From Hominilimicola fabiformis (GTDB taxonomy: Bacteria > Bacillota > Clostridia > UBA1381), in NCBI RefSeq assembly GCF_020687385.1, contig NZ_JAJEQM010000004.1, positions 62,001-126,000 of the forward strand: a stretch of 64,000 bases of DNA, given 5' to 3'. A program made the translations under genes and the position numbers. Positions 1 to 15,000 of the stretch are shown piece by piece (the first letter of the stretch is position 1; each line of letters opens with the position of its first letter). Below the pieces are notes generated by a model that was not told where the DNA came from, did no database searches, and worked only from the letters and a program-made list of their open reading frames with translations.

Positions 1-3000
1 TTAAGGTTGCAGTAAGAGATAACGGAAAACCTCAAGCTGAAACAGGCGTATTTGCGTCACCTTATAATGATGACGGTACAAGAATTATGGTCAAGAATGA
101 CGGAACCATTTATACATGGGGAAGTGACAATAAACTTGGTCAGCTTGGTAGAACGGGTGATACAACCGAACCTGCACAAGTTAAGGGCAATAACCTTGAT
201 ACAAACAAGGTTGTTCAGGCAGCAGTAGGTAATTCGTTTGTTGTAGTTCTTACTTCAGACGGCGCAGTATATTCATGGGGTGTTAATACATCAGGTCAAA
301 ATGGTTACGGATATGCTAAGTCATATAATAGAACACCGGTAGCAACAGCAATTCCTCGAGGAAAAGTTATTACACAAATTGCAGTCGGTGAAAGTCATGT
401 AATTGCACTTTCAAGCGATGGCGATGTATATGCTTGGGGTAATAACGATAACGGACAGCTTGGTATAGGTATAAAGATACAACGTGAACTTACACCGACA
501 TTACTTCCTATAACAGAAAAGGTTGTACAGATTGCCGCAACAGGCAAAGGCGGTGCGGCTTTGACTGAGGATGGTCATGTATATGCTTGGGGTAACGGTA
601 ACTTATCTGCTGAACTTAAAGCAGAAGGTGAAAGTGCCGGCGATACAGATCATAAGCTACAGAATATTGTAAGACTTGCGTCAGTAGGAAATGTATTTAC
701 AGTTTCAGACGCAAACGGTACAACATACGCATGGGGCGAAGGCTCAGTTCACGGTAAAGAAATTTCATCAGACGAACCTGTTTCATATGATGAAATGAAG
801 GTATTGAACTTGAATGTTGTTTATGCTCAGGTTAAAGAAAACGATGAAGTTACAAGAGCATATACAATGTCTAATCCATTACCGACATCACTTGAACTTA
901 CAAGCAATCAAATTCTTCAAATTGCAGGCGACTCAGTTTGGGGTAGTGCAAATATTGAATCTTCATCTGTATATGACAGAGTAGGCTATGAAATGACTAC
1001 TGACAGATTGACATTTACATCAAGTAATCCGTCAGCAGTTACAGTTGACTCAAACGGTGTTGTTACAGGTATGGGCAGAATTGATAGTTCTGTAATAACA
1101 GTAACAGATAAGATTCTTGGAAGTTCGTACTCATTCACTGTAAGAGTTGCTCAAAGCGCAGATACAGAGATTACAGTTCCGATGATTGTATCGGGATACG
1201 GACATACATTGGCACTTCGTGCAGACGGAACAGTTTGGGCATGGGGTGACAATACATACGGACAACTTGGTGACGGTACATACGGAACATCAAATGTAGA
1301 TAAGTTTGTTCCTCGTCAAGTTCGTATAGGTCAAAATGAAAGCAATACAAAGTTGCTTACAAACATAAAATATGTTGCAGCAGGTGCAAACAGTTCAGCT
1401 GCAATAGATCAAGACGGTCTACTTTATGTATGGGGTAATAATGATAACGGACAACTTGGTGTTGACGGAAAGATAGTTGCATATCCGACACTTGTCGAAG
1501 CCCTAAAGGATAATCCGGCTACACCAAACGCTGATGAAACAATTCTTGTTTCGGCAGTTGAATTGAGCGAAAGCCATACAATTATCATTGACGCTTTGAC
1601 AAAGAGAGCGTATACATGGGGTAAGAACGATCATAATCAGCTTGGTTATCAGCAGAGTATACTAAATAACGGTAAGCCTATGACTTCACCGTCAACTGAA
1701 AATTATGCTAAGGAGGCTCACCTTGTAACAAGAGATAAGGGTGACTTGAACTTCCTTGAAGTAGCATCTGGTAAGAATCATTCAGTTGGTATAGTTATTC
1801 CTGCATCTGAGGCAGAAACTGCTACTCAAGGTACAGTTTATGCTTGGGGTGATAATACATACGGTCAGCTTGGTCAGAACACAAGTGGTTCATCAAGCGC
1901 AGTATTACAAGCTGTTAAGAAATCAAACGGTGAAAGCATTACAAATGCAGTTGCAGTTGCCGCAGCCGATAACTATTCACTTGCATTAACGGCAGACGGA
2001 ATAGTTTACGCATGGGGTGATAATACATACGGAGTAATGGGCAACGGTACAAAGGGCGGTATACAGAAATCAGCTGTAGCCGTAGCCGGAGTAACAGGTG
2101 ACGGTACTCTTGAAGGTATTTATGCAATAGCCGCATCACCGAAGACAGCTGTAGCAATAAGCAAAGACGGTCACGTTTATAGCTGGGGTAATAATGATAA
2201 TGGTCAGATAGGTGACGCAACTCACTTTGAAAGACTATATCCTGTAATGCAGAGTGATATTAACAATGCAAAGGCAGTTTCAGCAGGTGACGGATATACA
2301 GTTGTTCAAACAACAAGCGGAAATATGTATGCTTGGGGTAAAAACGACTCAGGACAAATCGGTAACAGTACGTTCGATGAACAACTTGTTCCGGTTGCAG
2401 TCGGTGCAAACTCTAAGTTAACAATAAGAAAAGCAGGTATTGTTACTAATACACAGGCAGGTTCAATCGTAACATCAGCAGAATTTGCAATGTTCAGCAT
2501 GCTTGAAGAAAGCGATATTGTTGAAATGAACGAAGTATATTCTGCCGGCGATGATATTAGCCTACAAAGCTTTGAAAGTGTAGATTATGATACTGAAAAC
2601 TATGTACCGAGAACAATTACATTGACAAATGATGCGTCAGGCAACATTCAGCAATTTGTTCTTGATAAGAATGCAGTATATGATGAAATGAGATTCTATC
2701 TAAATACTGATTCTGAAACAGGTAATGATGAGTTTAAGGTAGAAGACATCTATATGATACCTGCTGATACAAGCTTGTTCAGTGTAGACGATAACTGGAT
2801 TGTTACACCTACACAAAAAGCTATTGACAGCAAGTATGCCGTTACAACACTTATTGTTCAAGACAGAACAAGAAATATCGCACAAACATTTGAATTGGAA
2901 TTCAGAGCGACAAAGCGTGACGATGAGGAATTCGGTAAAGATATATTAGCCGCACCGATGGTTGCGTCGAACAGCTTTAATTCAATAGCATTGATGTCAG

Positions 3001-6000
3001 ACGGAACAGTTTGGACATGGGGAGATAATACATACGGACAACTTGGTAATAACTCAGTAACTCCTTCTTCAATGCCGGTTCAAGTTCGTAACCCTATAAG
3101 TGACGGATACCTTGACGGAATAGTTAAGGTTGCACAAGGTAAGTACCACAGTGTAGCACTTACATTAGACGGTAAGGTTTACACATGGGGTCATGGTGCA
3201 GACGGTCAGCTTGGTACAGGCAATACATCAGATAGCCTAATTCCGGTTGCAGTAGTAACAGGCGCATCAACTTCTGAAACAGAAGATGCACAATATTTGA
3301 CAGACATTGTTGATATAACAGCCGGCGACGACTTTACAGCAGCTCTTGATAACAAGGGTCGTGTATGGATGTTCGGTAATAATGCATCGGGCTTGCTTGG
3401 AATAAGTAAGACAGATGATATTCAGAAATATCCTCAAAGAGTTCTTGCAGGTAAGAGCAAGAGTACAACAATGTATCTTGAAAATATCGTATCTATCGCG
3501 GCAGGTGCACACCATATGCTTGCTCTTGATAAGAATGGCAGTGTATGGGCATGGGGCGATAACAGCAGAGGTCAGTTGGGTGAAGGAACATACGAAGATG
3601 TTCTTGAGGCTGACGGAACTAAGACAAGCGCAACAACAAGAACTATTCCGGTAGCAGTTGATATTCAAGATGTTGAAAAGATTTATGCAGGATATAATAA
3701 TTCTGCGGCAATTAAGACAGACGGTACTCCATGGGCATGGGGCGATAACAGTTACAGCCAGGTAGGTAATAACAGTACAGCTGATGCAGTAGCTGTTCCG
3801 GCTCAGGTTATGTATGAGTACGACAAGGAAAATCATATCGGTGTACTTCTAACAGACATCAGACAAATCTCTGTCGGAAAAGAACATATGAACGCATTGA
3901 CACGTTCAGAAAAGAACGTTGTTACATGGGGTAAAAATTTGAATACAATCACTTCAGCAAGTGGTATTCAAACAAATAAGATGGCAGTAGAGTTGCTTGA
4001 TGACCTTGATAATAACAGTGTTGTTACAGATACAATTATGATTGCGTCGGGTGATAACACATCTGCAATACTAAGAAGTAACGGTGACGTTTACTCTATC
4101 GGTAATAATGCAAACGGTCAACTTGGCGACGGTACAGCTGTTGATAAGGATATTCCTGTCCTTGTTGGTATAGGCAGAAGTGCTGATACTGTTATGATGA
4201 ATAGCGGAGCAATAATCAGACGTGACGCAAACGGTGATTATACTGATATTACAAAGCAGTACACAGACGATGATCCAATGCCTTACGAGGTAAATATTCT
4301 TAGAAGTGAAATCCTTTCAATAGATATGAATGAAATATTCGTTGAAAGAGATCCAAGCTTTAACTTGATAACAGGTTCGTTTAAGGTTAGAGATAACGGT
4401 TATACATTCAAGTCACTTGACGAAAGTGTAGCAATTGTTTCAAATGATGGTGTAGTTACACCGGCAGATCAAACAAGTGCAATAGCTCTTGGAACAACAT
4501 ATATTGTTGTAAAGGGTAATGAAACAGGCGCAACAGGAATTATCAAGATTAACGTTATGCCAATGGATGTTCAGTTTGAACAAGGCGAAACAGTTATAAG
4601 AGATGACAGTAAAGTTTACCCATATGTAGCTGTAGGCGGTAAGACAATGGCAGCCGTTACAGACGGCGGTGTACTATATACATGGGGTGACAATACATAC
4701 GGTCAACTTGGTATAGGACTTACAAGCGACGCAACACCATATTCAACAACACCGACAGTTGCAATAAATGGTAACGTTAAGAAGGTCGTTGTAGGTGACG
4801 GATTTATGGTAGCCGTTACAATAAACGGTGAAGTATATGCTTGGGGTAGAAATGATAACGGTCAACTTGGAAACAGTACAAAGGATAACTCGATTTCTCC
4901 TGTAAGAGTAGAAGGAATTGATAACGTAGTAGACATTGCAGTTGGCTTGAATCATACATTATTGCTTACAAACACAGGCGATATATATGCATTCGGTGAC
5001 GGAAGCAACCATCAGGTAATTCCTGAATTAACAGAAACAGCTTTGACACCGCAAAAACTACATATTAAGAGTTCTTTGGAAATTGCGGCAGTATATGCTG
5101 ACAATAATACAAGTTATGCACTTACAAGAAACGGTGACATAATCGCATGGGGCGAAAATACATCGTATAAGTTTGGTGACGGCGATTACTACGGTAACGG
5201 TATAGCATATGCAGATATAGCTGAAAAAGCAGTTACAATGTCTGCGTCAACAAACAGTGTACTTGCATTGTCAGAAACAAGCCATGTATGGGCATGGGGC
5301 AGTAATAACCATAACCAACTTGGTATGTATCTAAAAGACGATAATACATATGAAACTGTTGTTGAAAATCCAACTCTTTCAGATGTATATAATGAAACTG
5401 TTGAAGGTGAAGATTGGACTCCGAACGGTGTAACAGCCGGTGAAAGTGCATTCGTAACTTATATAAACGGACATTCAAGAGTTCGTGGTAATAACCAAAT
5501 TGACGACAAGAACGGTGGTCAACTTGGTATAGATACAGTAAATGATGCAGACGGAAACGCATATTATCCTGACGTAAAAGATAATGCAGTTGTATTATTG
5601 CACGCAGGTGACAGTGATCCGGATCACCATTATGAACCGTTCAACGGTGCAAAATCTATTGCGGCGGCAGCAAACGGTGCGAATGGCGTTATCTTCGATA
5701 GTATAGGTAAAATCTATGCTTGGGGTGATAACACAAGAGGTCAGATTGGTGACGGTACACAGGATAATCGTGAATATCCGGCGGCTGTACTTATAGACGG
5801 CGGCGGAGCTTATATTGATTTTGCAGAGGCAACATTGACACGAAATGATATATCAGACATACCAATTCATATGTTCTATGATACTATTATGCGTGATAAT
5901 GGTACTCTTGAAACAGCAGTAAGACAAAACGATGTAATCCAGATTGATCTTGACAATGTAGTAGGCGTTATAGGCTTTACACTATTCGGTGAGTCTGCTT

Positions 6001-9000
6001 ATAAACCGACAGGATTGACATTCGAGTCACTAAATACTGAAGTGGCAGAGTTTGAGGCTAATCCAAACGGCGGAAATAACACAACAGGTAAATTGTATAT
6101 TAAGCAAAAGACTGGCGTAACATATCTTGTTGCAAAGGATTCAAGAGGCAATACAGGTACAATTAAACTTAATGTTATTCCGGCAGGTAATGACAGAAGT
6201 AACGTTATGCCGATGATTGCAGTAGGTGAAAACCACACTATTGCACTTCGTTCAGACGGAACAGTTTGGTCGTGGGGTAATAACTCATACGGTCAATCAG
6301 GTAACGGTAGCAAGTCTTCATATACTACAATTCCTGTACAGGTACTGAAACGTGAAAATGCTACAGCAAGTCCGAGTGCATTGACAAATGTAATCAAGAT
6401 AGCAACAGGCGGAAATCACAGCTTGGCTCTTACAAGTGATGGTCATGTATATGCATGGGGTACAGGTGTTAAGGGTGCTCTTGGCAACGGTTCACAAACT
6501 GAATTCAATGTACAGAAGTACGCAGTAAGAGTTTATGGAACGACAAGATCTTATTATCTTGGTGACAGTGCCGAAGGTACAGTTACTGAATCGATTTACG
6601 GCTCAAGAATTATTGATATTGCGGCTGCAGGTACAGGCTCTGATTCAAAAGAGGGTACAAAGCAGTATTCATATGCAATCGATGCAGACGGCAATATCTT
6701 TGGTTGGGGTTATAACTATAAGGGAGTTGTTTCACCGCAGGATACATATAATGCGAAGATGACTCTTCCGAGAAATATCACAACCAGAAATACAATTCTT
6801 AAGAGTGCAAGAAAGCTTATCCCTGATAAACTCGGAGATACAATGCACGTCTTAAAGGCTGACGGTCAGATTATTACATGGGGTGATAATTCAAACGGCA
6901 TTTACGGTATAGGCGAAAATATTTCGACATCACCAAGCCGTGCATCACTTCCTGAAAAAGCAATAGCTGCATTTGGCGGTACAAATAATATTATGGCTAT
7001 ACTTATGGACGGCGGTGTAGCTATGTGGGGTGACCTAAGACAAGGTCAACTTGGATATGGCAGCGACAGTCCTGAGTATTTGACAGTAGAAAAGACACCG
7101 GTAAGAGCATACAACTTTGAATGGGCTCAAAGAGGTGCATTCCCACTTAGCGGTGATATATCTGAGTATGTTCAGGTAATCTATGCAAACGGTGGTCATA
7201 ACGATGATGGTTCTTACAGCAGTGAAAACTTGTGGTCAGCAGGTATGTATGGAGCTATGCTTGGACGTGGCACAGAACATGATAACGAAATTCTTCCGGT
7301 AGGCAGAGTTCTTGCAGGAAAGACAGACGTTAGCGGATACGTTAAAAATGTAATTCTTGTATCAAACGGCAGAACAAACAGTGATATATCTGTAATTACA
7401 ACAGATAACGGTGCTGTATGGGCATATGGTATTAATGAAAACGGAATAATCGGTGACGGAACAACGGTTGACAGATATGAACCGGCTCGTGTCGGAACTG
7501 CATACTTCTTGTTTGATAAATATACATATTCACTAAGAGTTGATGACGTAGAAGAACCAAAACGTCCTACAATATCTTCATTCAACTTGTTGAGCGGTGC
7601 AGAAGGTACTTCAACAGAAGAAGTTGAATTGAAGTGGCAGACATGGGACGGTAGCAGTGACATTGTTGAAGTAGATTCTTCAACAGGTAAGCTTACAGGT
7701 AAGAAGGAAGGAACAACATATGTAATCGTATCACTTGCCGATGATTCATTGACAGTTGGTACATTTAAGGTAGAAGTTCGTCCGAAAGATTCAAGAATCG
7801 GCGGATCGGATACTGACAGCTATGTGGATAGCGTTGCTTATCCACAGGTTGTATCTGGTACAAATACAACGTACGCACTAAAACCAAACGGAACTGTTTG
7901 GGCATGGGGCGGTAACGAGTATGGTCAGCTTGGTAGCGGACAAATCTTCGGTACAGCAATTTACCCTCAACAGGTAAGCATAAAAGATGAAAACGGCGAT
8001 AACGTAAGAATAGTTAAGATTGCAGCCGCAGGCGACAGTGCTCTTGCTATAGATACAACAGGTCATGTATGGGCATGGGGCAGAAACGATAGCGGTCAGC
8101 TTGGTATAGACAGTACATCAGTTAAGGTAAGTACACCTGAACGTGTTAAGATTGGTGAACAACCGTCTTATGGTGATGACGCATTGTCACAAGCCGGCTA
8201 TATATCAAACATTGTCGATATAGCAATCGGCGGACTTACAAATGACGCAATGTTTGCATTGTTTGTAGAGGACGGCGGCGTTGTATACGGCAGTGGTAAT
8301 AATGCTTATAATCAAATAAGTATGGAAAGCGGTGTCAATAACTATCAAGCACCGATAAGAGTAACTGATTCAGTTGCACAAGTTGCAATCGGAAACAGTG
8401 CAACATCTCATATGCTTAAATTTGACGGTTCTGTATATTCACAAGGTAAGGGTACAAGATATGAGTACGGTACAGGTGAAAACACAGATAACGTTGACTT
8501 CAGAGCCGGAACTGCTGAAATGGAAAATCGTGTAATGGCGATTGCAGCCGGCAGCGAAAATGTAATGGCAATTACATATGCTCTTGCACAAGACATAACT
8601 GTTGATACAGATGTAACAGGTAGTGTTTGGGTATGGGGTGCAAATAAGAACGGTGAATTCGGCGAAATGAAACTTGACGTTACTAAACCGACAAAGCTTG
8701 CAGAAATTTCAAATGCAGTGCTTATCGGCGGTGGCGAAAGCTTGTATATCGTGGATTCAAACGGAACACCTATTATGGGCGGACTTGCTTCAAGCGGTCA
8801 GCTTGGTGTAGGCGGATTGTCAAGTGACGTTTATACTCTATCGGGTAAATCCAATGTTGTAAGAACAGACGGACAAATTGCATCAAATGTACTTAGTATG
8901 ACATCATCTGTTGGCGGCGTACATTCAGCTTATGCTGACAGTGACGGTTATGTATGGGCATTCGGTAAGAATGACAAGGGTCAGATTGCAAATCAAGATG

Positions 9001-12000
9001 TAACATCAGACTTTACAACAGCATCAATGGTTGGCTCTGACTTGATTATAACTCTTGATTCAAACGAAATACTTGTTAAGAAGAATCAAGAATCAAAACG
9101 TATAGGTATGACAGCACATCAAGGCTTTAATCTATATGAAGATGAACAGCCTGTAAATGTCAGCACAACATACAGAGTCCTTGACAGTGACATAGCATCA
9201 GTAGATGGATATGGTCAGGTAAGTGCAGAAAGCACAGGAAAGACATATGTAGAAATCTCTGCAAGAGGCGATGATAATGCCGAAAAGAGAATGTATGTAC
9301 ATATTATATCTCTTCCTGACGATACAGAAGTTAAGGCAGAAAATGCAGATGAAGAATATATTGCTTATCCGCAGATTTCAGCCGGAGATAACTTTATCCT
9401 TGCACTTCGTGCAAACGGTGATTTGTACGCGTGGGGCGATAATACTTATGGTCAACTTGGTCTTGGATTAGGTCGTGTCGGCAGTATCGATATGAAACCA
9501 CAGAAACTTAATGTAACAAAGACTGTAACTGAAATAACAACAGGTGCAGACGGCGAAGACGTTGTTACATCAAGAGAAGTTCCTGTTAAGTTCACAAAGA
9601 TTGCCGCAGGTCCTGACTTCGCAATGGCTATAGACGTTGACGGTAACTTGTATACATGGGGCAGAAACAATAACGGTCAGATTGGTAACGGTACAGATAC
9701 TTCTGACTTTATAGACGAAAAGAATCCATCAGAGGTATCAAACAAGGAAACACTTGTTCCATCACCTCAAATGGTTGCATACTTCACTGATTATAATGTA
9801 GTAATGCAAGACATAAGTGCCGGCGGAAGCGTAGGCAACAGTTATGCAATGGCATTATCATCAAACGGTGACGTATTTGCATGGGGTTCAAATAAGTTTA
9901 AGCAAGTAGAAAATTCTGATAACGAAATCGTTTCAACACCTGTTTATGTTCCTGTATCAAGAATGACATCAATAGCTGCAGGTAAAGGAGATGAATTTAC
10001 AACAAGCTATGGTGTTCAGGAACTTGGTAAAGTTCTTGCATGGGGTAGTAACGAAAACTCAGAAATGGGCGAAGGTGTGATAGACAGCGTTACAGGACAG
10101 GCAATAGTAAGCGGTGGCGGACTTGAAAATATCCGTGTGCTTGAAGTTGCAGCCGGTAACGGTAACGCAGCTGCCCTTACAGAAAATACAACAAATAACT
10201 CATACGAATATTATGTATGGGGTAATAATGACAATTATCAGACAGGTATCACTACAAATACTCTACCTATAAGCACTCCTGTAAAGAATACTGATATGAG
10301 CCAAACTATTGATATAACAAGCGGCAACGCATCAATGATGGTACAGAAGGGTACAGGTACAGTAAATGTAATCGGTGACAATACAAACGGTAAACTTGCA
10401 GTCGGAAACAATAATAGTGTAAATGAAATTGTTGCGGCTAAGATTACAGACGGCACAGACTTTACCGGCGTATTGGCGGCTGCAGTAAGCAGTAACGGCG
10501 GTATGTCAGCATTCATTATGCAGGACGGTTCAATCAGAACAGTAGGTAATAATGAACGTGGACAATTAGGTGATGCAATTCTTGATAATGAATTATATCC
10601 TGTTGAAGTATATTCGGGAATTATCAATGTAGACGGCGTGGACAGCAATAATGCTGTACTTGCAAATGCCGGAGCGGCTCCTGGTCGAGTATATCTTACA
10701 ATGAATCAGTTTAATGTATTCGACAAGCGTGTTACAAATACAAACTTCAAAGCAACATCAACAAATCCTGACGTTGCGGAGATAGATAATGACGGTAACA
10801 TTACTTATAAGTCAGTCGGTTCTGCAAGAATGGTTGTATACGAAGAAAATTCAGGAAAATACTCATTGTTCGATGTAAATGTACTTCCTAATGTTACTGA
10901 TGTAACAACATCAGTTCAACCAATGGTTGTGACAGGAAATCAATTTACTCTTGCTCTTGCAAGTAACGGTCATGTATATACATGGGGCGATAACTCAAGA
11001 GGACAAGCAGGATTTAATACAACTAAAAAGACAATTAACGAACCTACAGAAGTTCTTGTAAACGGTAAACCTATGAAAAACATAGTTTCTGTTGCGGCAG
11101 GTGATAACTTCTCACTTGCAGTTGACAAAGACGGAAACGTATGGTCATGGGGTAGAAATGACGCCGGTGTAGGACAGCTTGGTAGAAAGCTATCATCGGG
11201 AACAAGCGTATATTCACCGAGAAAGGTATATGACGTTGCACCGACTCCTTCAAACGGAGCAATGGGAAGTACATATCTTGGCGGTGAAAATACAGGTAAG
11301 GTAGTTAAAGTCTTTGCATCCGGTTCAACAGCGGCGGCAATCACAGAAGAAGGCACTGTATATGTATGGGGTAGCAACAGATACGGTCAACTTGGTATCG
11401 GACATGATGCTATAACAGAAAGTTCAGCAAGCTCAAATAAGAATATACCGTATAGAATGTATGGTATTGACGATGCTGTTGATGTAGTAATCGGTGAAAA
11501 GAATATTGCGATTATAAATCGTGACGGTACAGTTTATATTACAGGTAGCAACGAAACAGGTGTTCTTGGAAACGGCGAAGTTTGGAGTACAGGCAGTGCA
11601 AATAACGGATACAACAGAACAATACCTCTTCCTGTACTTGATACAGATATGAAAGCACTTACAGGCGTTGTGAATGGAGCATTAGGCCCTGAACATGCAA
11701 TATTGAACTTGTATCAATACAAGAAATCTGCTGATGCAGAAGGCAACGATACATCAGACTTTGCAAACGAAGTATATGCTTATGGTAATAATAAGAACGG
11801 TGTTCTTGGAAACGGTGTAGCATATACAAACGGTACATTCTCTGATGAAAACGGAATGACTGTAACAGAAGATGCTCTTGGTAACGAAGTTAAGAAAACA
11901 GTTGTATTCCCAACTGATAAGAGCATTGCAAGAGTTCAGGCTTGGAAGTCTGAAACATATGTTGACGAATCAGGCAACTTGCTAACAAGAGATGTAGCTG

Positions 12001-15000
12001 AGCCTATGAGTGGCGTATACAGCGTATTCGCCGGTGACCACTTCAGTGGTGCTGTTACAAATAGCAGTAACGTTTATATGTGGGGTACAAATGTATACGG
12101 TGGAATTGAAACAGGTGTACTTGGAAATAAGACTAAGAATGCTAATCAATATAAGGCAAGACTTGTTTATAAGGATGATACATCAAGTGATAGACTTGAT
12201 ACAATCGTTCAAGTTTCATCAATCATAAACGGTGAACACATTGCGTCAATCTCTCGTGACGGTGTTGTATATACATGGGGTTATAACAATAGATTCCAAC
12301 TTGGCGATAAGAGTCAGGAAACTTCTGTTGTTCCGGTGGTTGCAGGTAATGCCAAGATGTCTATTATGCCTCCTACAGCAACGTTGGCAGTTGACGGTAA
12401 AACAACAATTACGATTACAGGCGCAGATATGTTCTCAGTTTATACAGATCTTGCTTCAAGTGTAGGTACATTTGAATGGAAGGTATTGGATGACTCGATT
12501 GCAAAGGTTACTGTTGACAGTCAGCAGCCTAAGACTGCAAACATAACAGGCGTTACAGAAGGTGAAACAAGAGTAGTTGCAACTAATACAATTACTCAAC
12601 AAACTGTATTCAGCCGTATTATCGTAACTGAAGATATAACGTATGCACAGATTCAGCTTGGTAAAGACTTCACAGTTGCCCTTAAGAAAGATGGTACATT
12701 GTGGGCATGGGGTAATAATGAAAACGGCATGACAGGTACAGGAAGTAAGCAAAGTATGCTTACAATTCCGGTACAGATCGATTCATATTACGCAAGTGTT
12801 AACGATGCGGCACAAGAAATTGCAACACCTATGGAAAATATTCTAAGCGTTGCGGTTGGTGAAAACCATGCTATAATTATCGGTCAAAGCGGTAAAGTAT
12901 ATGCTTGGGGTGACAATACATACGGTCAGTTAGGTGTTAACCCTATACTTATAAAGAATACAAACAGACCTATCCTTGTAGAACTTGATGAAAACTTTGC
13001 ATCACAGATTATAGACGTTTCTGCCGGTGCATATCATACTGTAGCCGTAACGGCAACAGGTGAAGTTTATACATGGGGTAGAAATAATAAGGGTCAGCTT
13101 GGCAGAAAGACAGTGACTGAAGATAACGATCCTACAAATTTTGTTCCTGAAAAGATGAAGGGCGTCGGTGAAAGTAATCTAAGCGGTGTTGTAATGTCAG
13201 CGGCAAGTAAAGAAGCAACAGCTGTCCTTATTGCAAACGGTACAGTTTACACAGTCGGCGGAAACAGCCACGGTGAACTTGGTACAGGTATAAGTAAGAG
13301 TGTTGAATACAATACTCAGCTTGAAAAAGTAACGACAATCAGAAAAGAAGATGAAGCATCTGAAAATCAGGAAGAATTAAACAATGTTACAAGAATCGTA
13401 GGTAAGGGTTATAACTTCGTTGCAATTTCAACGAAGTACCATTACACAGGTAACACAAATCCTGACGGAACTCCGGAATATGTATATGACAGAAACAGAA
13501 GAGTTTATACATGGGGTGACGCATCATCTTCACAACTTGGTACAGGAAGCTTTATGCCATATGCAGATCCAAGCATTAATCCTGGTGTTATCTTGGGTCA
13601 AACGTCGACATATTATTCAAATGTACCGGTAGAAGTTACAATGAATCCTGATGACAGTCAGTTTAACGTAGCTGATGAAGACACAGGTGAACCAAGTATT
13701 TACCTACATAATATAGCTAATGTATCAATCGGCTATTATGAAACAGAAGACGGTCAGAGTAAGACTCATATCATGGCTATTGACAGAAAGCATAATGCTT
13801 TTGCATGGGGTAGCAATGAATACGGTGAACTTGGAGTCGGCGGTATAACTAATCTAAATGCAGCATATCTTGTTCCAAACTTGTATTATGAAGAAGACGG
13901 AACAACTCCTGCAAACAGAGCAATAATCGGTGTCGGTTCTGGCGGTATGCACTCAGCCGCATTCCTTGATGACGGATTGGTTTATACATGGGGTCAGAAC
14001 GACAGCGGTCAGCTTGGTAATTTCACAAGAGATGCAAGTGAATACCCTGGCATTGTTGATGAAGAATACATCGCTCTTGGAAATTACGATATAGTTCTTG
14101 ATGATGAACAAGATGCAAACGGCGACTTTGTAAATACAATTACAGTTCCTGCGGCATATATGCGTTCATTCAGTTTGGGCAGACAGATTGACTTTGAAAA
14201 GACAAAGAAACTTGTATTCGAGTCATTCAATGATAATATAGCATCTGCTCAAAAGGTTGACGGAGATCTTTCTGATTATGACATCAGCTATACAAAGATT
14301 ACACCGGCTCATTACGGTGAAACAAAGATTATAGTTAGATACATTGACGAAGATAATCCGGAAAATAATAAGTCGGCAGTAGCTAATGTTACTGTGCTTG
14401 GTCACGCTGATGACTACAGAACTGCACCTCATATGGGTAGCGGCGATGAATTCACAGTTGCATTGAAAGCTGACGGTACAGTATGGACATGGGGTAAGAA
14501 TACAGAAGGTCAGCTTGGACAAGGCGGACGTACTTCTGATAGAAATATCATTCCTACACAAGTAACATTCAGCGGTCTTGCATCAAATGCGTATATAACA
14601 AAGATTGCAGTAGGAAAAGCTCATGTAGTCGCACTTGATTCAGACGGAAACATATGGACATGGGGTGACAATACATACGGACAACTTGGTGTAGACAAGA
14701 CAACAACATATTCGACAAAGCCTGTTAAGGCAGGTGTATTTGACGGCATAAATTATCTAAAGAATATCGAAATCGCAGATATATTTGCCGGTGAATACAG
14801 TAGCTTTATCGTAACAGAAGGAACATCAAATATTACAATAGCTAAGAAGAATGATGGTTCAAGAGTTACAGTACCTTTGGGAATTAACAGAAATACATTT
14901 GCATTCGGTAATGCGGCAATAGATATTGACACCGGAGAATATACCGGTGACGGCTATGGTGCAAAACCGACACAAATGAGTATTGTTAAAAAGGTAAGTA